From the NCBI GenBank assembly GCA_030704615.1, contig CM060734.1:18786001-18850000 (forward strand): a stretch of 64,000 nt of DNA, in the 5' to 3' direction. Numbering within the stretch: position 1 is the first letter of the stretch; every line of letters starts with the position of its first letter. Below, in pieces: positions 24,757 through 36,261 of the stretch. The DNA comes from Takakia lepidozioides. Lineage: Eukaryota; Streptophyta; Takakiopsida; Takakiales; Takakiaceae. Made by a program: the position numbers and the translations under genes. Below the pieces are notes generated by a model that saw nothing but the letters and a program-made list of their open reading frames with translations, made no database searches and was not told the DNA's origin.

Positions 24757-25110
24757 CGGGTGAACGGATGGTTGCCCATCCAAATCATTTTTGTTTGCTT
24801 CCAAACTTTGCCAGTACGTTCGAGACACCCTCTCACAGGTGTCGGACTAATATGAGATCAATCGAAATTCATTCGATGGCTCAACGGATGGTTGGCCATG
24901 GAAATGATTTTGGTTCGCTTTGAGACTTGGCCACGATGTTCAATGTGCCATGTAAGAGGCCCCAGAGTAATATGAGATCAATCGAAATTCGTTCAATGGG
25001 CCAGCGGATGGTTGCCCATCCAAATGATTTTTCGTTGGCTTTGAAACTTGGCTAGTGTGTTCAATGTACCCTCTGATACGACCCAGTCTAATAGGAGATC
25101 ATTCGAAATT
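24757..25110. repeat. Nested 120-bp tandem units inside block X
   Basis: The phrase GGATGGTTGCCCATCC (or GGATGGTTGGCCATGG) followed by AAATSATTTT recurs at about 24764, 24884 and 25004, exactly 120 bp apart, each trailed by a 'taatatgagatcaatcgaaa' phrase or a variant of it. The same triple occurs in most X copies; the first copy (24144, 24264) has two. The GGATGG/CCATCC halves form a small inverted repeat. Confidence 0.8.
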
Positions 25111-27792
25111 CGTTCGATTGTCCAATGAGGCGTTCACTTGTCATCTGGTTTTTGTTCAATGCGAAAAAGAAATCTTGCAATGCGTGCACGACTATTGCAC
25201 CCATTGAACGGATGTGGTTGAAGCCCCTCTTTTGCCCGCATGTGCTTGAACATGTGTGCGACACATGTGCGGAGACACAACAGACGAATAAATCATTTGC
25301 CTCCCCATGGACGCGCTCCCCCCTCAAGCTATTCCACAATTTAATTGAATTTAAATTTATTTTAAGCCAATAAATAGGTTTGCACTACCTTTCATTGGGG
25401 GTTTCTCGCACGTATCGATTTTGTTCTTGGCTCAATTTTGGTTCGATTGTCCAATGAGGCACTTGTCATCTGGTTTTTGTTCAATGCGAAAAAGAAATCC
25501 TGCAATGCGTGCACGACTATTGCACCCATTGAACGGATGTGGTTGAAGCCCCTCTTTTGCCCGCATGTGCTTGAACATGTGTGCGACACATGTGGGGAGA
25601 CACAACAAACGACTAAATCATTTGCCTCCCCATCGACGCGCTCTCCTTTCAAGCCATTCCACAATTTAATTGAATTTAAATTTATTTTCAGCCAATAAAT
25701 AGGTTTGCAGAGCCTTTCATGGGGGGTTTCTGGCACGTATCGATTTTTGTTTTTGGCTCAATTTTGTTCGGCGGCTTCCAGCATCCCACCGCTACTCCCC
25801 CGCCAAAATTTGGACCAATCAAAAAGTGTTCTCTTCGCACACTATTGTAGAATTCTCTATGAAGAGTGCATCAAGTAGAACACAAATCAAGTTTGGAGTG
25901 CAAAACATGGAAGAAACTGTGGTTTAGGGTCCAAATGAATTTTGATCGCTCCCAAATCTGGCACGCACGTTGCATATGGCTACATTACACGCCCCATCCA
26001 AAAACAGAATGAAAAAACAATCGTGAGCACGCGAAACACAGTCCAACAGGTCCCAAAGCAATAACAAATCCAACGGAATACATTCAACGGGTGTACGGAT
26101 GGTTGCCCATCCAAATCATTTTTGTTTGCTTCCAAACTTTGCCAGTACGTTCGAGACACCCTCTCACAAGTGTCGGACTAATATGAGATCAATCGAAATT
26201 CATTCGATGGCTCAACGGATGGTTGGCCATGGAAATGATTTTGGTTCGCTTTGAGACTTGGCCACAATGTTCAATGTGCCATGTAAGAGGTCCCAGAGTA
26301 ATATGAGATCAATCGAAATTCGTTCAATGGGCCAGCAGATGGTTGCCCATCCAAATGATTTTTCGTTGACTTTGAAACTTGGCCAGTGTGTTCAATGTAC
26401 CCTCTGATACGACCCAGTCTAATAGGAGATCATTCGAAATTCAATCGATTGTCCAATGAGGCGTTCACTTGTCATCTGGTTTTTGTTCAATGCGAAAAAG
26501 AAATCTTGTAATGCGTGCACGACTATTGCACCAATTGAACGGATGTGGTTGAAGCCCCTCTTTTGCCCGCATGTGCTTGAACATGTGTGCGACACATGTG
26601 GGGAGACACAACAAACGACTAAATCATTTGCCTCCCCATCGACGTGCTCCCCCTTCAAGCCATTCCACAATTTAATTGGATTTTAATTTATTTTCAGCCA
26701 ATAAATAGGTTTGCAGAGCCTTTCATGGGGGGTTTCTGGCACGTATCGATTTTTGTTTTTGGCTCAATTTTGTTCGGCGGCTTCCAGCATCCCACCGCTA
26801 CTCCCCTGCCAAAATTTGGACCAATCAAAAAGTGTTCTCTTCGCTCACTATTGCATAATTCTTTATGAAGAGTGCATGAAGTAGAATACAAATCAAGTTT
26901 GGAGTGCAAAACAGGGAAGAAACTGTGGTTTTAGGTCCAAATGAATTTTGATCGCTCCCAAATCTAGCACGCACGTTGCATATGTCTACATTACACGCCC
27001 CATTCAAAAACGGAATGAAATAAAAATCGTGAGCACGCGAAACACAGTCCAACAAGTCCCAAAGCAATAGCAGATCCAACGGAATACATTCAACGGATGA
27101 ACGGATGGTTGCCCATCCAAATCATTTTTGTTTGCTTCCAAACTTTGCCAGTACGTTCGAGACACCCTCTCACAGGTTCTCGGACTAATATGAGATCAAT
27201 CGAAATTTATTCGATGGCTCAACGGATGGTTGGCCATGGAAATGATTTTGGTTCGCTTTGAGACTTGGCCATTATGTTCAATGTGCCATGTAAGAGGCCC
27301 CAGAGTAATATGAGATCAATCGAAATTCGTTCAATGGGCCAACGGATGGTTGCCCATCCAAATGATTTTCGTTTGCTTTGAAATTTGGCTAGTGTGTTCA
27401 ATGTACCCTCTGATACGTCCCAGTCTAATACGAGGTCAATCAAAATTCTTTCGATTGTCCAATGAGGCGTTCACTTGTAATCTTGGCTCAATTTTGTTCT
27501 GCGGCTTCTAGCATCCCACCGCTACTCCCCCCGCAAAAAATTGGACCCATAAAAAATGCCCCCCAAAAAAAGTGTTCTCTTCGCTCAGTATTGCAGAACT
27601 CTCTCTGAAGAGTGCATGGAGTAGAACACAAATCAAGTTCGGAGTGCAAAACAAGGAAGAAACTGTGGTTTTGGGTCCAAATGAATTTTGATCGCTCCCA
27701 AATCCGGCACGCACGTTGCATATGGCTACATTACACGCCTCATTCAAAAAGGGAATGGAAGAACAATCGCGAGCACGCGAAACACAGTCCCA

Positions 27793-27898
27793 CAGGTCCC
27801 AAAACAATAACAGATCCAACGGAATACATTCAACAGGTGAACGGACAGGTCCCAAAACAATAACAGATCCAACGGAATACATTCAACAGGTGAACGGA
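27793..27898. repeat. 53-bp local tandem duplication in an X block
   Basis: The segment starting CAGGTCCCAAAACAATAAC occurs at 27793 and again at 27846 with no visible difference, only in this X copy, so it is a late private duplication. Confidence 0.8.
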
Positions 27899-30229
27899 TG
27901 GTTGCCCATCCAAATCATTTTTGTTTGCTTCCAAATTTTGCCAGTACGTTCGAGACACCCTCTCACAGGTTCTCGGACTAATATGAGAACAATCGAAATT
28001 TATTCGATGGCTCAACGGATGGTTGGCCATCGAAATGATTTTGGTTCGCTTTGAGACTTGGCCACTTTGTTCAATGTGCCATGTAAGAGGCCCCAGAGTA
28101 ATATGAGATCAATCGAAATTCGTTCACTGGGCCAACGGATGGTTGCCCATCCAAATGATTTTTCATTGGCTTTGAAACTTGGCCAGGGTGTTCAATGTAC
28201 CCTCTGATACGTCCCAATCTAATAGGAGATCATTCGAAATTCAATCGATTGTCCAATGAGACGTTCACTTGTCATCTGGTTTTTGTTCAATGCAAAAAAG
28301 AAATCTTGCAATGCGTGCACGACTATTGCACCCATTGAACGGATGTGGTTGAAGCCCCTCTTTTGCCCCCATGTGCTTGAACATGTGTGCGACACAAGTG
28401 CGGAGACACAACAGACGAATAAATCATTTGCCTCCCCATGGACGCGCTCCCCCCTCAAGCCATTCCCCAATTTAATTGGATTTTAATTTATTTTAAGCCA
28501 ATAAATAGGTTTGCACTGCCTTTCATTGGGGGTTTCTCGCACGTATCGATTTTGTTCTTGGCTCAATTTTGGTTCGATTGTCCAATGAGGCGTTCACTTG
28601 TCATCTGGTTTTTGTTCAATGCGAAAAAGAAATCCTGCAATGCGTGCACGACTATTGCACCAATTGAACGGATGTGGTTGAAGCCCCTCTTTTGCCCGCA
28701 TGTGCTTGAACATGTGTGCGACACATGTGGGGAGACACAACAAACGACTAAATCATTTACCTCCCCATCGACGTGCTCCCCCTTCAAGCCATTCCACAAT
28801 TTAATTGAATTTAAATTTATTTTCAGCCAATAAATAGGTTTGCAGAGCCTTTCATGGGGGGTTTCTGGCACGTATCGATTTTTGTTTTTGGCTCAATTTT
28901 GTTCGGCGGCTTCCAGCATCCCACCGCTACTCCCCCGCCAAAATTTGGACCAATCAAAAAGTGTTCTCTTCGCACACTATTGCAAAATTCTCTATGAAGA
29001 GTGCATGAAGTAGAATACAAATCAAGTTTGGAGTGCAAAACAGGGAAGAAACTGTGGTTTTAGGTCCAAATGAATTTTGATCGCTCCCAAATCTAGCACG
29101 CACGTTGCATATGTCTACATTACACGCCCCATTCAAAAACGGAATGAAATAAAAATCGTGAGCACGCGAAACACAGTCCAACAAGTCCCAAAGCAATAGC
29201 AGATCCAACGGAATACATTCAACGGATGAACGGATGGTTGCCCATCCAAATCATTTTTGTTTGCCTCCAAACTTTGCCAGTACGTTCGAGACACCCTCTC
29301 ACAGGTTCTCGGACTAATATGAGATCAATCAAAAATTTATTCGATGGCTCAACGGATGGTTGGCCATGGAAATGATTTTGGTTCGCTTTGAGACTTGGCC
29401 ATTATGTTCAATGTGCCATGTAAGAGGCCCCAGAGTAATATGAGATCAATCGAAATTCGTTCAATGGGCCAACGGATGGTTGCCCATCCAAATGATTTTC
29501 GTTTGCTTTGAAACTTGGCTAGTGTGTTCAATGTACCCTCTGATACGTCCCAGTCTAATACGAGGTCAATCAAAATTTGTTCGATTGTCCAATGAGGCGT
29601 TCACTTGTAATCTTGGCTCAATTTTGTTCTGCGGCTTCTAGCATCCCACCGCTACTCCCCCGCAAAAAATTGGACCCATCAAAAATGCCCCAAAAAAAAA
29701 GTGTTCTCTTCGCTCAGTATTGCAGAACTCTCTCTGAAGAGTGCATGGAGTAGAACACAAATCAAGTTCGGAGTGCAAAACAAGGAAGAAACTGTGGTTT
29801 TGGGTCCAAATGAATTTTGATCGCTCCCAAATCCGGCACGCATATTGCATATGGCTACATTACACGCCCCATTCAAAAACGGAATGAAAAAACAATCGTG
29901 AACACGCGAAACACAGTCCAAATCGTCCTCCCTATCCGACCTCATATGTCCAGGCCTTTGAATCTGTAAGCGACCTCGAACCACATTTAGTTCTCTCTGA
30001 GGTCAACTCCCACTCCGGTCTTGAATACCTTCCACGGTATCTGGCCTGTTTGTGGGCCGATCGCCTACAAAAGGTTGGACTGTTCTCTGTCGTTTATGGA
30101 ATTGGGACGCAATCGAAGGTGGTCTCGAAGGATGTACCGGAGGGGGTCTGCCCGAGATGGACCGGCATTAGATGGTCCGGCATGTGAGGAATCACGGGTC
30201 TATTACGCAACACGTCGGTTAAGGTGGAA

Positions 30230-32791
30230 TTATAGTGGCAGGGTGTCATCATCCGAGGCTTCAACTTCTGCCCGGTCCAATGCAGCAGAATGATGCGTGC
30301 GTGTGGAAAACAGATCAACCCTGTTGTTCCTTAATGCCCGTTGTGTTGATGGGGAGCTAGATCGGTTTTGGCATTGTGGTGGAGCTGGTCGTATCGGTGA
30401 TGCATGATCCCGTCCCGTCGACTGTACAATGGGTTCGACACCATCGTTTGTATGAACAGGGTTGCGTACGTCGATCGGTCCTGGAAGTACATCACCCCTA
30501 AGCTCCATTGGGGCACTACCGGTGGCTTCAGCGTGTAGTGGGGGGCGAGGGTCGACCCCAACTTCATTTTGAGGACCATGCTCTGGGGATGACACAATTG
30601 CAGCTTCACCTTCATCTGCGATACGCACTTCTTCAAGAAGGTCATCAAAGGTCGGCTGGATATAAACATCATCCTTTGTGAATGTAAACGGGTCATACGC
30701 ATTTTCGGGAGCATCATCGGATCCATCTTCATTATCGGAGGCAGATGATTTCCTCTGAGATGATTATCTGTGAGACTCAGTATCGTCACTCATCGAATCA
30801 ACCTCAGAAGCAGAGTCTTTGGAATGCAAATTCCTCTCATACCATGCTGCAACATCATCCGCTGCCCTCTCGCGTAGCGGTCGGCAATTGATATACACAT
30901 ACACCAATTTGTCAGCCCTCGCATGATTCAACCTGTTACGTTTCTTGTTATGAACAAATGAGTAACTGCTCCAATTGCGTTCGCAAGATAAGGCAGAACA
31001 CACTTGAGCAAGAATACGCTTCGCAATGGAAGCCAATGTTCTTGCTCCAGTTCCAATCAGATCCCACCATTCATGTGACAACATATTGAGTTTTTTTGGA
31101 TCCTGCATGTCCTCAAAAGGGTCGCGGCGATCTGAGAAGCATTGGTACTCGGATATAGCTCTCTCTACATAGTTCGGCGGAGCCAGTCGCATAAGCACTC
31201 GCACGAGGCCGGCCTTGACATCAGCGTCGTCTCGGAGCATGGTATTGTCGAGCAAGAATGGATTGAGCAAAGCATCCGCATAATGCAAGTCTGTTCGAAC
31301 CATCGAACGACGGTCGTAAAATGCATCCTCAGTACTGTCCGCAAGTTCAGGATCCAAGGAGAAGGGAAGATGCCTCAATGATTGGACGTGCTTCTTAAGA
31401 TTTTGCATTAGTAACCATGCCTTGCCCATTACTGGTTGCTTTCCATTAAACTCCCGCAAGACGATTAACACTGGCTCTACCATATAAACAAAGTTTTCAC
31501 ATTTCTTCCAGAAATCATCGCTGCAAATGTTATTTCGAACTTTTCGACTTTTGCCCAATGACTTGGCTTTTCTGGAGTCCCGCAATGTCCGTGTGTACGC
31601 ATCCCATTGAGGATCAATGATGGTGTGCTCCAGACTGCTCTTCACCATCACCAACCGATCCACCATCAAGAAGTTAGTAGCAAAACGAGTTTCGCCTGGA
31701 TTGCGGAGGCTGTATTTGGGTTCGTGCCTCCTATATATTGCCAAAGAGATGTGGTGTATGCGGATGAACGACACAACAGTCTTTGCTTGCTTGACCAGTT
31801 GTTTCACCCACTGTTCTTTTTCCCAATCTTCCAAAATGAGGTCAAAGATATGAGCAGCACAACCTTGATAGTACATATAGGGATAATGTGCCAACAACAT
31901 GTCTGCAGTGTTTCTCATGTTAGCGGCATTGTCTGTGCATATTTGCACGTTTCTATCACTTCCGACCTGTTCGATGAAGTCCATCAATAGTTGGCATTGA
32001 TAACGTCCATCTTTCTTCTCACCGCTAATGTCGACCGATCCCAAGAATTGTTCCTCAGCTGGACATACGAGCATGACATTGAACAACGGTTTGTTTGTAA
32101 CAGAACTCCAACCATCGGCACATATATTGCTTCCATATTTTCTGATGCACTCGCCCGTCCTATCGTTGACCTTTTGGGTAAGCTCGGTCATGGCGTCTTC
32201 TAGCAATCCTGTGCAGAGATTGTGATAAGTCGGAGGCACGTACGCGAATCTAGACTCCGAGGTTGCGCTAACGGCAGAAACAAATGCCGGAAGCCTTGCC
32301 ACATTAAATGGTATATTGGTCTCGAAGAAAAACTGCGCCCATTTTTTATTCAACTGTCTTTTCGCAGACAAGTTAAGACCTTCCTGCATGGATTGCTGCC
32401 GTAATCCTCTACTCTGTTGAAGTGTAGGGGTACAAAGAGGTGTTGAAGCAGGTGTTGCTCCGGCACAACCCACTTGTCCAAGGATACCCAAAGCCTCACA
32501 AGAGTCGCCCTGGGTACTGATCGGGGCATCCTGACAGGAAGATGAAGTGTTCTGCTCAGAGGTCATATCCAGATCCAAAGACATTGAAATATTGTCTCCA
32601 CACTGGGCAAAGTGGCTTTTTACCCGCATAGATGCTTTAGGGCATAAACCCACCCCAACACTCTTCACACCTTTATAGCCGAGGTGAGCGAAAAACCGAT
32701 CCTTACGATAAGTAAGCTTTAATCCACATAGGTTGCACTCAACACTACCAATGACACTGACAGTGTTCAGGATTGCCGTGTACCAAGGGCT
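30230..32791 (-). pseudogene. hAT-superfamily transposase (BED finger, DUF659, hAT dimerisation)
   Basis: The open frame runs from 32791 (just after a TGA) to a TAA at 30764-30766. It starts with a BED zinc finger (PWYTAIL, then CNLCGLKLTYRKDRFFAHLG and, after ten residues, CPKA). Counting residues from the GTG at 32668, the DUF659/RNase H-like core carries the first catalytic Asp in ICADGWSSVTNKPLF (about 185), the second in QICTDNAANM (about 246), and the C-terminal SCERNWSSYSFVHNKKRNRL (Glu about 563) with dimerisation helices. All three catalytic positions are therefore present. No in-frame ATG precedes the BED finger, so a 5' exon is missing or spliced. After the TAA the same frame continues open about 177 codons as an acidic, Ser/Pro-rich tail (SSASDNEDGSDDAPENAYDP...) to 30230. 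Either a premature stop or a naturally short C-terminus explains this. Confidence 0.85.
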
Positions 32792-33122
32792 TCATTTCTC
32801 CCTCATCTTCACCCAATATCCACTCCCCTGGGACCTAGCGATGTAAGCAACAAAGAACAGTCACCTATAAATGAACGTGTTGTGAATGTAGAGTGCAATG
32901 CGAAAGCCCAACACTTGTACACCTGTCAGCAACCCAAGCGGATCGATGTGGGTTGTAGTGTTGAGTTTATACACAATCTGCTGAATGGCTTTGGTGGAAA
33001 CCACAACGGCAAAAGGTGCGTACCCTCCTCTTGGGCTACATTCTCGTTCAATGGAAGAGAACATCCAAAGCAACCTCAAGTGTTTGCGCCAAAAGAAGTG
33101 AAGAGCTTGGTGACCCTCCTCC

Positions 33123-33130
33123 CTTATATA
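33123..33130 (-). promoter_or_regulatory. Candidate TATA box for the hAT transposase
   Basis: The minus strand reads TATATAAG here, between the coding region and the palindrome array. Its position, about 330 bases before the start of the open frame, leaves room for a 5' untranslated region and a short intron. Confidence 0.45.
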
Positions 33131-33209
33131 TGATCCAAGAAGGATGAAAGTGAAATGAAAGTGAAATGAATTAATGACAAACCAATAGCGCCCACCCGAA
33201 AAAGGTTGT

Positions 33210-33955
33210 ACAACCGCCACTACTGCAGTCGCTTTTATTTTCTTTCATTTTGTGTAATATTGCAGTCACTTCTATTTTGTATATTTTTAAATTTAAGCGA
33301 CCGTCCGTATGACGGTCGCTATTGTTTTTTATTTTAAAATATAATGCGACTGCCGGTATGGCGGTCGCTTCATTTGTTAATATATTTAAAATAAGGTCCA
33401 TTTTAATCTTTATATTTTCAAGTTTAAGCGACCTCCAGACTGGCGGTCGCTTAAACTTAATATATATTTTAAAATTGACGTGACAGCCGATTTGGTGGTC
33501 GCAAATATTGTTTTGTTTTAAAACAAGCGACCACCGGTGTGGCGGTCGCTTGTTCTGTACATATTTACAAAATTGTACGACCGCCAATACGACAGTCGCT
33601 TGTTTTCTTTTTTAAATTAGGCGACCGCCAATGCGACCGTCAATCTTGTTTTAAAAAAAATAAAAATTGAAGCGACCGCCAAGATAACGGTCGCTATTTG
33701 TTTTTTCAATTCGAAAAATAAAGCGACCGCCAGTGCGTCCGCCAATCTTGCTTTAAAAATAAATAAAATTGAAGCGACCGCCAATATGGCGGTCGCTATT
33801 TCTCTTTCTATTTCGAAAAATAAAGCGACCGCCAGTGCGACCGCCGATCTTGCTTTTATTTTTTTATTTTTTTTGAAGCGATCGCCAATACGCGGTCACT
33901 ATTTCTTTTTTAATTTCGAAAAACAAAGCGACCGCCATAATTGGTGGTCGCGTTC
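33210..33955. repeat. Phased array of GCGACCGCC / GGCGGTCGC palindromes
   Basis: About fourteen GC-rich motif pairs sit in AT-rich linkers. Most are inverted pairs separated by 3-6 bases (for example AGCGACCGTC and GACGGTCGCT at 33296-33320; AGCGACCGCC and GGCGGTCGCT at 33773-33797). Some are direct pairs (33620, 33721, 33823). Motif starts near 33526, 33577, 33620, 33670, 33721, 33772, 33823, 33876 and 33926 give a period of about 51 bp, with a 102-bp dimer in the right half. The array lies directly upstream of the transposase promoter, the position expected for subterminal transposase-binding repeats. Confidence 0.85.
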
Positions 33956-34059
33956 ATTTTGTTAATTTTCAAAATGTATTTGCCACCGCCACTGTGTCGG
34001 CGACGTGGCTGCTTAAGTGACAGTATTTTACCTAATACTATTTTTACCAGAATATTCCC

Positions 34060-34140
34060 CGAACCTGACGTGACGGAGGTCTCGTCAGCATCAGGTCTGA
34101 CGTGACCTGACGCTGACGGACGGACGTGGCGCTGATAACC
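34060..34140. repeat. Cluster of TGACG / CTGACG motifs
   Basis: Within 80 bases there are repeated CTGACGTGAC, GTCAGCATC, CTGACGCTGACGG and GGACGTGGCG phrases. The cluster ends exactly where a copia pol fragment begins (34141), so 34140 may be a transposon terminus. A similar TGACGTGG-rich repeat occurs at 62.09-62.2 kb. Confidence 0.5.
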
Positions 34141-34280
34141 GGGGCTCATATATCTTACTAACACGAGACCTAACATCTCCTATTCTATGGGTGTCGTTAG
34201 CCGCTTCATGAATAACCCGCAAACACCTCATATAGAAGCAATTAAGCACATATTTAGAGAACTTGGGGTTCTCTTCAAGA
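34141..34280 (+). mobile_element. copia pol fragment (after the reverse-transcriptase domain)
   Basis: The plus strand encodes GLIYLTNTRPNISYSMGVVS and RFMNNPQTPHIEAIKHIFRE, the conserved segment between reverse transcriptase and RNase H in Ty1/copia polyproteins. No LTR adjoins it; it is a truncated relic joined abruptly to the TGACG cluster on its left. Confidence 0.8.
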
Positions 34281-34404
34281 AAGTGAGAACACATCAAGAG
34301 TCTCTGTCTGCTAATTCTCTTAACTGCAAGTTGAATAGTTCAAAAGTCTGCCTCTTCATCCAACCTTTAACCTAAGTTACTAAGTCACATCTATCCCAAG
34401 AAGG

Positions 34405-34525
34405 GTCATTTCATGTCAAAAGCTCAAGCATAACTATGCCGAAGCTAAAAACATCACATTTTACAGTGAGCCTGAGAGTGCTCTAGTATTCAGGTGCTAT
34501 GTAAGCTCTGGTGCCTACATTCTTA
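34405..34525 (-). pseudogene. Receptor-like kinase catalytic-domain fragment
   Basis: The minus strand reads NVGTRAYIAPEY, a stop, then LTVKCDVFSFGIVMLELLT. These are kinase subdomains VIII and IX as found in plant receptor-like kinases. Only about 35 residues survive, with stops inside and after, so it is a captured or decayed fragment. Confidence 0.7.
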
Positions 34526-34529
34526 TACT

Positions 34530-35600
34530 ATTAGCAGAAGATGGACTAGTTGTAATTTACTGTGACTGTAATTTATTACGATTGAGAACACCTGTTGGAG
34601 TGTAAACTTTGAATATCAAAAAGTTGTTGCTGTAGGATCCAACCAACCTCGCAACCCTTCACACTCACATTAACCCTTGCTGAAGTCGTTAGTATTGGAC
34701 AGTAGGTAGTCGCTCAAATGCCAACCAAATGACAAATTAAGCATGCAAAAGCTTTATAGGTATATGATTCTAGACAACCCCTCTGTTTTGTATATAACTG
34801 AGCATGTAAGACAATCAAGTTTCAAAAACATGATGTCATAAAACACTTTAGTTTTCGCTTCTAGACAGTTAGTTATCAAATTTAGGTTTGTGATATGTTG
34901 CTCCAAAACGTTGGGGTCAAAGCATGCTACGATCCACCCAAAATGGACGTCACAAGCTCTCTGCGAATGCAGTGCCACATAGAAGGATTGACATGGATGT
35001 CGAGATAAGTGCATTTTGAAAGTTTAGACATGAATAATTGATCCTTATTCTGTGTTGAAAACAACGGTGGTTTTTTTTTGGAATCCATGGAGATTTTAGC
35101 ATTGAATGAAGTCCAAACGTAAAAGTATATATGATGTCCAAAGTAAGGTTGTGGACTATATGGAATCAAAAGGAGTGGTGAAAGACTTCAATTCACATAG
35201 GGATTTTATTGTCCAGTAGGAAGGTGACCGTTATACGTGGAAACCACAATGTAGCCCTAAAAATTAGTTTAGGAGATATGTGAGAAAATTTCAAAATCTA
35301 TCATTTTATCTTGGAACATCCTAATTCATTAGACCTTCTTCCACTCATTTTCTTGCTATGGTCCTTTCATAAGAAGTGTAGCTGTAAACACTCCCTAGGG
35401 CACTGCACAATGATATGGAGGTTTTTATGAAGGAATGAACTGCTTGATGATTTTTCATGAAGAGGGTTACATTGGTATATATTTTGGAAAAATCTAGAAA
35501 ATAATGTAACGTTCACATAAGGGCAAAGGGGTTGTAGGAGACACTAAAGGTTGCTACGTATGCCATTTTGGTGAAAAAATCTAAGTCATTCGAGCCGCCT
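34530..35600. other. AT-rich gene-poor stretch
   Basis: No supported gene, RNA or repeat is visible. The short frames that occur have no recognisable motif. Confidence 0.4.
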
Positions 35601-35666
35601 ACCGTGAGATATGGACTGCGCGGCTGCGTCCGCCATGGAAGCTGCATGAAAAGCTTCAAGACAACA

Positions 35667-35710
35667 GTCTCGCACATGGAGTGTGCGAGACGGCGGGTCA
35701 CCCGTCGCCG
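35667..35710. repeat. Adjacent hairpins
   Basis: A perfect 10-bp stem (GTCTCGCACA and TGTGCGAGAC, 5-base loop, 35667-35691) is followed at once by an imperfect GC-rich hairpin (CGGCGGGTCACCCGTCGCCG, 35691-35710). They could be folded RNA, a terminator-like structure or a decayed transposon end. Confidence 0.55.
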
Positions 35711-36261
35711 GGTGGTCTGTCAACGTAGATTTTCAAAATGGCTGCGTGTCATACATCTTTGCTCTAATGGCTTAACATTCTATTCGTGTTCTGTCGATCT
35801 TATTTCTCATATTTTTGAGTGTGTAGAGATAGCCGTGCATGATATGCTTTCAGTTGTTATGTAATGCAGTAGAGCGCACAACAGCCTGGAACACGTTGGA
35901 TACAGGGTGCGACACGGGCAGTATCTGCGTGCAACCTCGCCATTTCCTCCAGCATTCGGGTGTTTGGTTTTGCTCTTGTCGTACTCACTACGCACGCACA
36001 TTCTTTTGTCTATGTTGCTCACCTGAGTTCGAAGGAAGTGCCCTGTGTAGTATTTATGTGATACATGTGTGAGTTTTGGAGGTTGCAATCTTTGTATAGT
36101 GATAACTAGCTGTAAGTGGTATTGTGTTTGCGTTTGTGAGGGTCACAATCTGAACCATATCAGCCCCATCTACTAGCTCAAGTCTTGGGTACGCAAGCTG
36201 CTTGTAGGCTGCATGCACTTCAATCGCAGCCACTTCCTGCCGATTACCTCCATCTAGAATA

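Larger units (their letters stand above)
23795..29919. repeat. Higher-order tandem repeat of two block types (X and Y)
   Basis: Block X (0.6-0.75 kb) begins at GGCTCAATTTTGTTC and recurs from about 23795, 24409, 25754, 26759, 27483, 28889 and 29614 (last copy cut at 29919). Block Y (about 0.31-0.33 kb) begins at TCGATTGTCCAATGAGGC and recurs near 25110, 25441, 26448, 28248 and 28572. The order reads X, XYY, XY, X, XYY, X, partial X, so whole multi-block segments have been duplicated (the stretch from 25.43 kb resembles that from 28.56 kb, about 3.13 kb apart; 26.8-27.4 resembles 28.9-29.6, about 2.13 kb apart). The array stops abruptly at 29919 inside an X block, where unrelated sequence flanking the hAT gene begins. 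Confidence 0.85.

Noticed and set aside
32760-32775. CAGTGTTC at 32.76 kb as a hAT terminus
   Set aside because: It lies within the BED-finger coding frame and has no inverted partner or 8-bp duplication.
33171-33587. 138-codon minus-strand ORF in the palindrome array
   Set aside because: Its apparent RPPxWRSLxLKxxK repeats are just the translation of the DNA palindromes and linkers.
33210-33955. CRISPR array
   Set aside because: The repeat motifs are short and palindromic, vary in orientation, have AT-rich linkers rather than unique spacers, and the DNA is plant nuclear.
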